This document shows, one piece after another, positions 1 to 10,878 of a stretch of DNA of 64,000 nt (position 1 is the first letter of the stretch; each line of letters begins with the position of its first letter). Location of the stretch: assembly GCA_948099385.1 (NCBI GenBank), contig CANUEZ040000113.1, positions 4,228,501-4,292,500 on the forward strand. The letters are read 5' to 3'. The translations under genes and the position numbers were made by a program. Source of the stretch: Fasciola hepatica (Eukaryota; Platyhelminthes; Trematoda; Plagiorchiida; Fasciolidae). The notes beneath the pieces were generated by a model. It was not told the DNA's origin, did not search any database, and saw only the letters and a list, made by a program, of their open reading frames with translations.

Positions 1-104
1 GACCATATTGTACCCTTTTTTAAGTTCCGATTCTGACATCAGTTGAACCATCGGCTCACGCACTGTAGCATGCTTTGTGCGCTTCCGAAGTATACCAGTA
101 TCAT

Positions 105-598
105 TATTATTATTAATATTAAATGAACGTTGACGCAAAACAGACACAAACCTCAATTATGCGATAGCAATGACTCAGAAAACGAGAACCGAATTGCGGC
201 TTGCGAGAAAGGAGCACGTGCACCAAGTAGGTCCAGAATAGGATATGATAGAGTGGCGCGTTCAACGCGAACAAACAAAGGCTGGTTCATAAAAACATAC
301 AGCGGATAAGAGCATGCAAGTTGTGTGCATGAGTGAGTGGCGTCAAGGAAATTCACCTTGAGTTTAAATTCACCGGGCGGTACCGCAAAAATCGACTTGA
401 ATGCTTTCTTTTATATTTAGCCGCGTTCACATAATTGTACAATCCTTCTGTAACTTTTATTCAGCTTTCAACTGCAATGTTTGATCTTGCATTGCAGCAT
501 GCTTCGGGGTTATCCGAAATAAACTATTATTATTATTATGTGGAAAAACATGAAATTGCAGTGTTTTGGGGGGATTTCCCACAACCGACCGTTACAAA
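105..598 (-). mobile_element. Degraded BEL/Pao solo LTR (interrupted)
   Basis: Reads on the minus strand as a diverged copy of the LTR found intact at 14664-15042. Shared stretches include the run around 150-200 (acaaacctcaattatgcgat and the tract ending gaattgcgg), the run around 265-290 (gcgaacaaacaaaggctggt) and the terminal part at 540-598 ending in the conserved gaccgttaca. The outer end before about 105 is not recognisable. A foreign insertion splits it between about 350 and 537. No internal BEL sequence adjoins it, so it is an old solo LTR or fragment. Confidence 0.7.
350..537 (+). mobile_element. Short insertion with (ATT)n tail inside the LTR relic
   Basis: The LTR relic on either side aligns across this stretch to the uninterrupted solo LTR at 4707-5084, so about 190 bp has been inserted. 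The insert ends in aaataaactattattattattat, a short ATT tail of the kind left at the 3' end of CR1-like LINEs and the SINEs they mobilise. It has no coding content. The exact left edge and target duplication could not be fixed because the host LTR has diverged. Confidence 0.5.
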
Positions 599-696
599 GG
601 GTGACAGAAGATCAAGTTGGAATCTTTCAGGATCCTGCACATAGTATATGTAATGCTGGGGTTCGACTTGAATATCCTGTTCACTAGGTAAATTTT

Positions 697-990
697 TAGA
701 TGAAGCTCTTAAGCTCTCCTGGCTGAGATGGTCCAGACATTTGCTGAGCCTGTCCCGCGACAGAATCCCCCGGCGTGTTGTTTGCTGAGCTTGGTAACGG
801 TTCGACGAAGAGTGAGGGCGACCAGGCCATGGCATAGGAGAATGGTATGAAGAACGTAGCCTATGGGCTCGGGCATGTAGGGCGAGTAAGACTTCCTGGA
901 TGGGGTTCCAAAAGCCTTCCCGCTAAATGGCTTTAAAAGTTAGATGAAATGTCTAAATGCCACTGTGGGTGGAGCTATTGGATCCGTTAA
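697..990 (+). mobile_element. RTE-type LINE relic, C-terminal part of RT ORF
   Basis: In two or three frames the translation follows the conserved C-terminal region of flatworm RTE proteins. It runs LRWSRHLLSL, then DRIPRR, then GHVGRVRLPGWG and an AKWL segment. The same blocks occur in the better preserved copy at 31052-31546 (LCWLGHVLRM, GWGPKDPPTSWLE). Frameshifts and stops make it non-functional. Only the last hundred or so residues and probably some 3' UTR remain. Confidence 0.6.
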
Positions 991-3839
991 CTTCCTCGTG
1001 GAATTGGTACTACTCTTTGAGGTTCTTTTATTGTCCCTCTCGCATTCCTGTCCTTTCTCAATATTTTCAATTCAGGCTCTCTGTTGGAGATATCAACAAA
1101 AGCCCTCGCACACAGAGTTTGGTTAATGGTCGCCTGAACCGAAGTGAACCGACAGCAACTGAACCAAGGTCGTCTGGGTACCCTCACTGCCCCAGTACGT
1201 CCACACAGCTAACCAGCTTGTTGCTGTACCCCAAAGTCTGCCCAGCTTCCAAAGAGCTAGCACCGGGGCTGTTGACCCCCTCGGAGAAAGAGCTCGCGAT
1301 AATGAGTCGCTGACCAAACTGTTCCCTTAAAGCACTGGTGACTCTTTCGTTTCCCTCCACTACGGGGTACAAAGGACATCCTCAAGTGGCTTTCTTCAAC
1401 CTTCCTCCACGATAACGAAACAAACAGGCCGGAGGCTGACCTCAATTCAATCTTGTGTTAGAGCTGACGGAAAAGAGGCACAGCATCCAAGAACCATGGA
1501 AACACGGAGGCTTGCATGTGGACAATTCGGACCGAGTCAACAACTGGCCAAGTCTAGACGAACCACGACTACTCATAGAGGAGTTATCCTGTGTTAGGCC
1601 GCAGTCACTACCTCACCTCAAGGCCCTATAAAAGTCTGGATATCTCCCACTCCGGGGAGGCAAAAGCCAGCTTTATGTACCGCTAATCCGCGCACTTTGT
1701 CGCTGGGGTCACTCACCCCTCCCTTTCCACTAAAGCCACTGCAGCGAATAGTATGGCGTGGGGGAGCCTACCTTAAGTTTGAAATACGCAGCTCATGTAT
1801 GAATGTCAGTACATTATCTCTGTACTTTTCCGATCTTTATCCGGTCGCTTTTGTTCTGTTTCATTCAAACTCCTACCCCGCAAGATTCCATCCTTCTCTC
1901 AACAAATGTCAGGTATTTCTCTCTTGACGATTTCAGTTGATGTGCCTCACTAATTGAGCTTAACTCCCAGCTATGATAACAAGCTTCCCCTCCTTATACG
2001 CCAGCTTCCATCTCTTTTCCGTTGGGGTTTTCCTGACGAATCTCCTTGCTGACTGAAAGCTCCGTTTTCAACCCATGCCTCGTTACTGTCTCTTTTAACT
2101 TTCCTCTTTTTGAATGTGGTGGACCCGCGTTCTGTTCAACCCGCCTCGCATATCTGCCATTTCCGAAAATTGGTGGCCCTCAGCCGGGACACACCCAGGC
2201 CACTTCCCCTTATTATTCCCATTCCAGATTCACAACGTGTGATGCTTGAGTTCGATGACTTTATAACGGTTTCAGGACTGTCGGCTTCAGGCGAGGCCAA
2301 AGCATCGGTCTGAAGGATCGCTTTTTGTCCGGTATCGAACTTCCGCTGCCAAACAGCCACTGCAGATAAGAAGCTCATGGCCATGCACAAGGCCCGCTCG
2401 CCGTGACGTGATCCACGACGGTTTTGTAGAGGCTGGGTTAAATAAGAACTCAGTGCAGTTGAACACTGCCCTTATTGCCCAAAAAAGTGGCCTAAGTTGA
2501 GCAGTGATCCTTATCCCGGTGAAGGTTTCCTACAAAACCAAGAAACAGGAGCTGATGCAAGGTCCGCTTCAGTTGGCCCCTATATTAGCCAACTGCAGTA
2601 AGAGTGTTGTGTTAAGGGGAGTCATCAAGCCCCTACCGCGGATGCAGACAAAATGTGAAGTACGATACCAGACTGCCAAAACATTGTATGGTTTTTGAGG
2701 GTCCCGGAGGACATTGAGCAAGCCTAAAGCTCGAAAATCAAAGGTCACAAAGAAGAGTGATGGAAGCTCCGCAGCAAATGGGTGCGTGGATCTGCTTCAC
2801 TGATATCACACAACACGTCACAGTATATCACCCACAACCACCCAGCGCACAATCGGTCCTCATCCTGTTTTGGAACCAAAATATATGCGGCAAAGTTCGA
2901 TTTGTTTGTTGCCTTGCGCGTGGAGACCTAGTACGGCGATATATCCTGTATCTGACACATAAAGCTAGCACGTTTTCACTTCCGCAGAAGCTGACGTCTC
3001 CGCTACTTCTAGTCAGTTTTCAACTCGTTGAACTTCTTCTCCTTATCCTCTTTTCCTGCTCACTTTTCCTCGTCTCCAAATTCTCTGCCATACCCCTTGT
3101 CGTGTCTGTGAAAGCGGTGGGAAGGTAGAAAGAATTGAGTATCATCCATGCGCGTCACACCGCGGCAGTCTGGGAGGAAAATCAAAGAGAGTGAGCGTCG
3201 AGGTCTCACCTTCAAAGCAAGCCACATGTTGTGCCATTGTATCTCATCTTTCAATGGGGTCTAGGGGTGGTTGCATTCATACCAACGGTCTCCTATTTTG
3301 GAGAAAGTGAAATCAACCCTAAGCAAATAGAAGACTACTGCACTGTAGTTACCACTGGAAGGAATGAAACGTTTCGTTCTTCTATTGCTTCACGTGACGA
3401 TACCTAGAGCCTCTGGTGCGAGTAACTGGATAAAAGATTTGGCTCAAGCTTTCAATCTGTAAGCTGATGTGATCTGAAAACGAGCGGATGAGTCACGCAT
3501 GAACATCAAGAGCCATGCTAAAAAAGGTATAGCAGACAGGGTGATCAAACTATTTTCATTGCGGTAATAGAGGGGTGAGAAAAATAAATAAAAGTTAGCA
3601 ATCCAGTGGTGCCACAAGGCAAAAGAGTACTAAAGATAACAGGGAGACTTCTCACACGTTTACATATTTGACATGACGCAGAATATCCCGGTAGATTTGC
3701 CCGACTGGTTGCTGAGCTTTCAGGTTGGGACTCACAAAACCTCACCGGGTAGTCGAAGAAATTCGGTGACGTGATATGGTGCCGTACGGTTGTATTTGAG
3801 CACGTTTGACACCACGATTTCCACTCACAACTTTTCGCC
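991..3839. other. No gene recognised
   Basis: This 2.8 kb holds only short random open frames, the longest about 120 codons. None has a motif, codon pattern or splice-site context I can support. T-rich stretches near 1000-1100 and 3000-3080 resemble the 3' UTRs of LINEs, and the first lies directly after the RTE relic. Confidence 0.5.
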
Positions 3840-3930
3840 TTCGTTTTGTGTATTCCTATTCGATTTGCTCTCGTTTCGACGCAGCTTCGAGGTAGCAACC
3901 AAAACCAGGGCACTGAAATGCGAGGTCATT
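3840..3930 (+). mobile_element. RTE 3' end relic
   Basis: The segment gaggtagcaaccaaaacc, followed by an agggcactgaaatgcgag run, is nearly identical to 38898-38932. There it lies just before the CTGAA-repeat tail of the long plus-strand RTE copy. The tail itself is missing here. Interpreted as a heavily 5'-truncated RTE insertion. Confidence 0.5.
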
Positions 3931-4149
3931 AGTCGAGATAACTAAATTAACACGTAGCGCTGAGATCCTGACAACAACAGCAGCAGCACTTTCCCAATGC
4001 GGGTGATAAAGTGAAATCGTTTGGGAACGAAGACGGTTGGTGTTTATTAGCGGAAGCATACGAAGGTAACGGTCAGATGGCTCCCGCGCTTGATGGTCTG
4101 TGTTTAATTAAGAAGCGATCCACGGGTGAAAAACCATATAAGGTCCAGA

Positions 4150-4263
4150 TAACTCAGGCACGGTTAGTCTGCCACCAGAGTGAGCGTTGGTGGGGGGGGA
4201 CTCGAACGTCTGACCTCCTAGATAGAGGGTAAGCGATCAACTCCATCCGGCTACACCGGCTGG
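4150..4263 (-). repeat. tRNA-derived SINE head
   Basis: On the minus strand, starting at about 4262, the sequence reads as a tRNA-like module. An A-box-like tagccggatgg is followed about 35 nt later by a B-box gttcgagtcc. Then comes a region with ctctggtggcagac, similar to the ttggtggtagacag that follows the tRNA-like head of the SINE at 40434. A run of seven to eight C residues (G on the plus strand) after the B box differs in length from copy 2. It is a SINE, not a functional tRNA, because the acceptor stem does not pair. Confidence 0.6.
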
Positions 4264-4706
4264 TTGTTTCCGATTGATATACCTCCGCCATGATTATCAC
4301 AAAGACCATACTTTGATGTAGTTAGATTCCCGTCCTTTTTTCCTCCAAGCCCGAAGGACCCGAATCCGTCGAACGGTTTGTGTGCACATACTGTGACAGA
4401 GGAAAGTTGGTTTTAGGTGCCGGCACCACCCACAAACCCAACACCACATAGGTACTGTCTTCCGGTGGTCAGCAATTATCGTGTCCTTCCTACTAAAGTT
4501 GACTTCATTAATTTAAATTTTAATTTCTTACAGTCCTGTGAGGATTCGTGGGATCGAAGTTGGATGGGGTGTAGGTTCGTGCACGTGGATACAGCCTGTA
4601 GAAGGTGGTTGTACTTTTGCTGTCATGTTCGGTTCTTTTGCTGCTAGCAAATGTAACTTTTTTACTACCTGCCTGACCGTGAGTGCCGTGAAAGGGATTT
4701 AAACCT

Positions 4707-5084
4707 GATGTACCAAACGCTTGAGCAATGCGTAGCCAAATTCACGACGGATCCCGAAATCAAAAGGCGATTATCCGTGATATTCTACGATACTAGATTA
4801 TTGAATGAACGATGACACCAAAAAGATACAAACCTCAATAATGAGATCACAAGGACTCAACAAACGAGAAACCGAATTGCGGCGTACGAGCGAGGAGCAC
4901 ATGGGTCACGCAGGTCCAGAATAAGGATACGACGAAGTAGCCCTCTGGGCTCGAACAAACAACAATCGGTCCATAAGAACGAACAGTTCGTAAAGACACG
5001 TCAATAGTGTGGGTGAGTGAGTGACGTTAAGAAGAACATGGAACTGCAACAGTTTTAGGGGAATTTCCGCGGCCGGTCGTTACA
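4707..5084 (-). mobile_element. Solo LTR of the BEL/Pao family
   Basis: A 378-bp minus-strand copy of the BEL LTR, the same length as the intact LTRs at 14664 and 20986 within one base. It lies inside block A. The second copy of block A lacks it and reads straight through at about 30205, which gives a natural empty site. No internal element sequence flanks it. The immediate flanks (aaacctga and ccccatag) do not show a clean 5-bp duplication, so the boundaries may have mutated. Confidence 0.85.
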
Positions 5085-5152
5085 CCCCATAGCTACGAGG
5101 GCTCACTGCACTATTGGTGATAACCGGTAACCGAACCCTGAGAATTGGTGCG

Positions 5153-5262
5153 GCGAAGAACCACATGAGGTCCCAATAGGTTAAGTGTGGTAGCGATCCG
5201 GACGACAGTGGATTACTGTCTACCACCAGATACCTTGATAACCCGGCACCGCCACTGGCATT
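5153..5262 (-). repeat. SINE body relic without head
   Basis: The reverse complement (ccggacgacagtggattactgtctaccacc in plus orientation, around 5197-5226) matches the body of the SINE copies at 40434 and 54890, which share agtaat-cca/tca-ctgtcgtccggat after the tRNA-like head. Here the head is lost. The same relic is repeated at 30274-30383 in the second copy of block A. Confidence 0.55.
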
Positions 5263-5635
5263 CAAGTTTGATATGTGTCTTCGGAATCGCTGTGTTGACC
5301 GGAAGGCAGAAGGTGCGGACTAAGGGGAACTGGGTCGGGGTATTTTGAATATTAGCCTTTAGAATATCACAGTAACCAGAGGTAATCAGGTAGACGTTTC
5401 AACCCAGTCTGTATTGCCTGTTGAAGTAATACACTGTTTGATGGTATTCACGAATTTGGGTGTAGTGTCTTCTCGAACGTTGCAGTGGACCATCGAGAGC
5501 CTTCTATGGTCTATGGTTACCTCAAGTATGCGTTCGGAAACGTCGCCCGGTGTTCTAAGAAATCTCAAGTTACCCTAACTAGTTGACTCCGGTGAAACAT
5601 TCCCCACAGATTATAACACACTTCAGCAGTGGCCA

Positions 5636-6129
5636 TGACAATGATAAGCTTTCGAGTACTTTACGAATACATAAGCCGGCAGCTCTCTTCCGGATTTCAG
5701 AGTGAGTGCCGTAATTCTTCAAGCCGGACTTGAGTGGTGCACTACCAAACAAACGGATCCCAGGCGAAAGCAACTTGATCCGAGATTGCGGTACTAGACT
5801 AGCAAAGTGTTCCAAATGTACCAATCACAGAAGCCTCAATTATGCAAGCGGAACAATCTGCAGGCTGGAATCTAATTTGGGCGAATGTCAAAGATCAAAT
5901 CCGATTACCACGTCAAGGAAGCAAGATATAAACTAGTGTTCGCAAATGTGCCGGGCTGTGTTGCTAATTGTGCAACATTCAACGAGGAACTTGTGGTACT
6001 GGGAAACCGGCGTACATGTGAATTGTTCTGTAAGGGTTTTCTCTATGTGAGTGACTCCGTGTGATGCGATCAAGCCTCTTTGTCGGTTCTAGAGTCATAG
6101 GTCCTGCGCTTGATACGCAAAACTCTGGG
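5636..6129. other. Unique spacer between blocks A and B, no gene seen
   Basis: This is the only part of the left duplicated segment with no second copy in the window. No open frame or motif could be supported. Its last five bases, CTGGG (6125-6129), are the left target-site duplication of the next solo LTR. Confidence 0.5.
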
Positions 6130-6507
6130 TGTTACGAACGTTTGAGCAATGCGTAGCCAGATTCGCAACGGATCCCGAAATCAAAAGACGATTATCCGTG
6201 ATATTCTACGATACTAGATTATTACAATAAACAATGACATAAACAATATACAAACCTCAATAATACGATCACAAGGACTCAACAACGAGAAACCGAATAA
6301 CAGCGAGTGAGCAGACAGCACGTGCGTCATGCAGGTCCTGAACAAGGATGTGCCAAAGTAGCGCTCTGGGCGCGAACAAACAACAATTGGTCCAGAAAAA
6401 CAACCAGTTCGTAAAGACAAGTCAATAGTGTATGGAAATGAGTGATGTTGGGAAAAAAACTGAATCGCGAGGGAAAAAAGGGGGATTTTCCACGACCGGC
6501 TGTTACA
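6130..6507 (-). mobile_element. Solo BEL/Pao LTR with perfect 5-bp target duplication
   Basis: A complete 378-bp LTR on the minus strand, starting tgttacgaacg and ending ggctgttaca. It is flanked by CTGGG at 6125-6129 and CTGGG at 6508-6512, which marks a bona fide solo LTR left by recombination between the two LTRs of a full element. The LTR at 22203-22580 differs by only two bases (6184 and 6188) and is followed by the same CTGGG, so both derive from a single insertion event. Confidence 0.95.
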
Positions 6508-9500
6508 CTGGGGTAGTCAGGAACCGGCGCAAAGATAAGATTGCATCTTATCAGAAAGTTGTCCAGTGGACAACACTTGCTTGAACAAGAAACAGTGGGA
6601 TATTTTCATTTTACCATATGCGTAGCCCAAGGAGCAGAGTTACAACGCTGCCATTTTTTAAAGACCATGCCAGCTTCGTTTAACACTTCTCCCAGTCGTG
6701 TGGCTGAGGCCTTCAGCCCTCACTGTACGGCTTTCAGATCTGTCCCCACGTCATCCCATCCCATCGCCGATCTAACACCGCTGACATCTTCCCTTATTCA
6801 TATCCCTATTTCTAATTGTTCAATTAATCAACGTGTCCTGAGGCAGACATAATCCACTGTCGCATTCTCAGGGAGACTGCTGGTACAACTACTCCGTGTC
6901 CATCTTTTTTTCTGCTAATTTTCAACGACGAATATTTTGCTGCCCGGTGGAGAGGAGGCAGATATCAAACCCATTTGTAACTACGGCAGTAGACATCTCA
7001 ACTCCAGTTGCAGACCCATAAACCCTGCTAGAACCGTCATCAAGATCGTCAAAGGCATTTTAACGCATACTGCTCCTTCCCATCCGCGTAAAATAAGGTT
7101 CTCCCCCTGGCTCCAAAGTGTTACTTATCCTGGAGGACCATGCTTTGCCACTATGTCTTCTGCCATAGATAGCCGGGCTAGAGTCAAACACAGTTGCCAG
7201 CTTTTACACGTAATCACAACAGTCTATTGTGCTAAGACCGTTTACAGGGCGCCATATGGTCTCTCCTATGTAAGCGGCAAGCCAACAAAGTTGAAAACTC
7301 CTTGTCGGACCTTGTGCGCAGCCTCCTCGCTCTTTTTACCTCTGTAGATTAGGTCGGAAGCATTTCACCTCAGCCTTCCCCATTACCAACTGGTGTCTTG
7401 CGAGGGCCGGTCTTAGGCCCGCCCCGTTCCCCATTTACACATACGAACTTCGGATAACCCAATAAATACCACCACGCATACCACCAGTGCAACTCTCTAG
7501 GTTTCAAACGTAGAACATCTGTAGATGGCGGTTAATAAAACGAAGCTCTGGCCCGAGGACTGTACACTTCTAATAAATGTCTACAAGCGCGTGAGCACGC
7601 CACTCAGTAGGGCAACCGGTCGAAAGCCGTCCATCAACGGATCTGCTACGCCGCCAAGGGTTGATAGATGCAAAGTCCTCGATTTCTGTGTATACTGTAA
7701 CATACACTCTCCTATTATCACCGGCTTGAAAGCAAACCCGCTTTTCGAGTTCCACGTGTGATTTTCAGGTCCTTCCTACCGATCCCCGAGGATGATCCCC
7801 CATAGTTCTCGGCACAAATATCGGTCCTCTGTGGAAATACGGTTTCCCAAAGGCGCACTAGAATCCTGCTACAGATAGCGGGATCCAAGTAAAGTTCCAC
7901 AGGGCTCCTACCAAAGCAGTATGAGATCCATCCCACATAAACTATTCCGTTCCCCGTTCACAATAACCTCCACCCACTTGAATTGGGACAAATGGGAGGC
8001 TATCTATTTTTGAAGTTTCACTTACTTGAACCGAGTCAAAGCGATGGCCCATCCGTCCGCTCATTATCTTCTCTTTGGGGTCACTGCAGGTAGGCTTTTA
8101 AACCAAGATCTCGGACCCCCTCGAAAACCAATGTCATCGCTGCTCAGCAACTGGCGTTGGAATGCTCTCCCAGAGGGTAGATTTCTTTCGGCGAACAAAC
8201 AGGACTAAAGGAAAATGTCAGACTACATCTCCAAATAGTTCCCGGTTCAGAAACAAAGTGGTGGGTTAAAAGATGCCTTCTGCGCTCTTGTTTCGCCATA
8301 TGTACACTTTTGTTAATCCCCATTACAGCTGGGGCACTGCCTATAGTGTGATGCCGCTTGATGCCATATATATTTTGCTTTCGCTTGATTCTTGCGCATC
8401 CCACGACACTAATTTCGGTTCGGCGACTCACAGAAGCGAATGTACATTCCTTCAGAACCACGGTGACTGGGATCGAAGCCTTGAACCAGTGTAGTACTAT
8501 TAGATTTCCGCCATAAAACCGAAGCACTGAACAAGATCAGCCCCTTTCAATCACCGGGAGATGCAGGGCGCTCGCCGCTTTAAGAATGGGGACTTTGTGG
8601 CACCCATTTGTTACTCCGGATTCCAGGTACTAACCAGATCTCGAGAACGGTCTACTTAACGAGCAACAAGCCAAAAGCTCCGACAAGTGTCAAAGGACGG
8701 TAAAAGTCAGTGGAATAGGTGAGGGACGGTGTGTACTAGAACAACGTTGTTTACGTTTACGTTTGGGAGTGACACCGGACGCAGTACCAGCTAGGGAATT
8801 TGAAGGTTCGACCTTCCGCAAGCAGAGCAGTCAAAGTGTATTTCAATTGGCGAAAATCAACTGTGCTTGCAGCGAGCAGCCAAACAAAGCACAGCCCTGT
8901 GGCATCGAACAACATACAAGCTGCTTAGAGCTAAGAGCCAATCGGTTGGTCATGAATTTACGCATTCATAACTCATCCATCTCCAGGTCGCTACACCTAG
9001 CCAATTGGCAAACGGCTGGAGTAAACTTTCATTGGAACTAACCCAGGCAACCACAATGGTTGAGCCGAAACACCACTTGAAAGGGATATGGACCCGAGTG
9101 TTCGACGATGGTCCAAAATGACTGACGTAGGAGCACCGAATGGATTTGTGAGGGTTATTTATATATTGCGTTTCTCGGGTATCCCAGTTTTCCATCTCTT
9201 AGGCTCTTTCTAACTATCTTCCCCGGGGCTTCCTTTGCGGTTTGTACTGTTTTCTTTCTGCTTATTTCTTTCCGCCCTTCTTTTGTTGATTTTCTCCAAC
9301 TACTTGGTTTCGTTCTCACCCTTCACTTCTCTGGTCCCCTTTCCTTTATTACTTTTATTATCATTTACCTTATCTACCTTGCCCCATGAACTAATCTATC
9401 ATTTGGACCATTCTTTCTCCCAAACTTCACACGGTGGGGTGTGAACACTTAAGTCGATATCACTAGGTTGCACGATGTACTCCGCACTATTTCGCTGTCT

Positions 9501-10002
9501 CCACTAATGCATACCGCCGTCGAGTTAATCTTTTATTAATGGTGCCTGTTCGCCTGGTGCAGCACTATTACCAATTATGACCCGCAAAATGTGAGGGGAA
9601 GCGGTGACTGGAACTCGAGGAACTTGTTTCCTCCGTTTTTGCTGCACCGGGGGACCCACGGAGCCCGTCTGTGCAAAAAGCTGGACGTTCCAGCCATTTT
9701 CTATTATAGACCTGGGCGGAGCTCGAACCTGAAGCTGAAATCCTGGAACTGAATCGACCCGAACTGGACTGAACCGATTACGGATGATTTCACACAAAAA
9801 TAATTGTTTTATTGGAGTTAAAGTGAGAAAGTCGGCGAAGGTATTGCATAATAGGTTTTCACTGAGGTTTAGGTTTGCCGCTCTTCAGGTCACAACTGGT
9901 GGGCAAGTGCTTGAAAATTTGTTTTAATGAGCTTACCGCATGAGTGGATATGGCGCATATCCTCCGAGGTCGCCACTTTGAAATTTCTTACGTGCTGCTG
10001 CG
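6508..10002. other. Non-coding part of block B upstream of the gene
   Basis: Several open frames of 60 to 136 codons occur (for example 6541-6852 and 6937-7347), but they have no recognisable domain, start context or splice structure, and their conservation in copy 2 only reflects the recent duplication. A T-rich tract lies at 9250-9400. The last few hundred bases should contain the promoter and 5' leader of the gene at 10003, but I see no clear TATA box or trans-splice acceptor. Confidence 0.45.
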
Positions 10003-10878
10003 ATGGATTCCGTTGACGCTGCTGCCGTTGTTACCGCTGTGAGTTCTGTGTCCAACGATCTTACTCCCGTGTTAGTCACCAAACAAACCTGAACCAAAGG
10101 TTGAAGAGCTCAAGCGGAAATCGAATGGGGACGCTGCGACAGTTGAAGCGGAGGTAAAAAATGGTAAGGAAGATGAGCCCGTTGTGAAGAAAGTTAAACT
10201 GGTCGATTCCGTCAGCTTGACCGAAAAAGGGGAGCCCGAAACAGAGGGTAAAATCGTCGTACGATAATTTCATGTTTTCAGCCGAACCCGATGAATCCGG
10301 TGACAAGTCGAACGACAAATCAGGCGACAAGCTGAGCGAAAAATCAAGTGACAAATCCAGTGATGAGGTGGAGGCGGAACTGAACGGTGAAAAATCAAAA
10401 GATGGTAAGCTGTCTGGTAGTTTTTTCTGCAATTTAGCCAGTTAAGCAATCGCGCATAATAAGATTGTGTCTAATGAAATATTGCAGGCCGACACCGTGC
10501 TTTTGGTTTCATTAGGGCTTTCATAAGCTGCGAAGCCATCACGAGTTTGTGATAATTCAGATGCTGTTTCGTTGCGAAGCCCAACAGTCACCGTCGTGTT
10601 GATTTTGATCTTCGATGAGGCACTCCTTTTTTTGCACGCCCCATAAAGTTGGACAACCAACTGTCGTTCGAGTGTGATCGAGGAATTTTGTTTTCTTTTC
10701 CAGGTGAAGTTGAAGTAAATGAGTCAGATGAAGAAGACGAATCTGAGGTGAATGGGAGCAACGGGGATAAGCAAGGTAAGCGCTACATGCGTAAATCGGA
10801 GGTGGTCTAATTGTTGCTACAGATTTGCCAAAAGACGATACGGCGGAACCGGAAGCAGCTGAGGAATCTAAGGAATGA
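10003..10878 (+). CDS. Acidic, disordered, prothymosin-like protein, copy 1 (5 exons)
   Basis: Five exons join into an open frame of 152 codons plus TGA: 10003-10038, 10076-10247, 10282-10404, 10704-10775 and 10823-10878. Donors are GTGAGT, GTAAAA, GTAAGC and GTAAGC. Acceptors end in TTAG, TTTTCAG, TTTCCAG and CTACAG. Introns are 37, 34, 299 and 47 nt. Phases match at every junction, which is strong evidence for a real gene. About 32 percent of residues are Asp or Glu. Cys, Phe, His, Ile, Trp and Tyr are absent, so the protein should be unfolded. A basic cluster PVVKKVKL near residues 49-56 resembles a monopartite nuclear signal. Exon 3 encodes serial SGDKS, SEKSSDKS-type repeats, and exon 4 an SDEEDESE acidic run. 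Composition recalls prothymosin and parathymosin (nuclear, histone-binding), but no alignment was possible and the function is inferred. The start is the only ATG giving this frame before the first donor. Confidence 0.8.

Larger units (their letters stand above)
3994..5635. repeat. Block A, copy 1 of a direct segmental duplication
   Basis: Matches 29492-30752 in the same orientation with only scattered base differences. Both copies start sharply at cccaatgcgggtgataaag. Copy 1 is longer because a 378-bp solo LTR (4707-5084) is present here and absent from copy 2. Similarity ends near 5635 (copy 2 near 30752). The block contains two minus-strand SINE pieces and no gene I can recognise. Confidence 0.9.

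Noticed and set aside
6541..7347. Open frames of 103 and 136 codons in block B, found again identically at 22614-23420
   Set aside because: The second occurrence comes from the recent duplication, not selection. No motif, splice context or protein-like composition was found.
10076..10432. 118-codon minus-strand frame rich in Ser, Asp and Leu (SLDLSLDFSLSL)
   Set aside because: It is the antisense of exons 2 and 3 of the acidic-protein gene; the repeat pattern reflects the sense GDKS/SDKS repeats.
10442..10660. 72-codon minus-strand frame
   Set aside because: It lies inside the 299-nt intron of the acidic-protein gene, on the other strand, with no features of its own.
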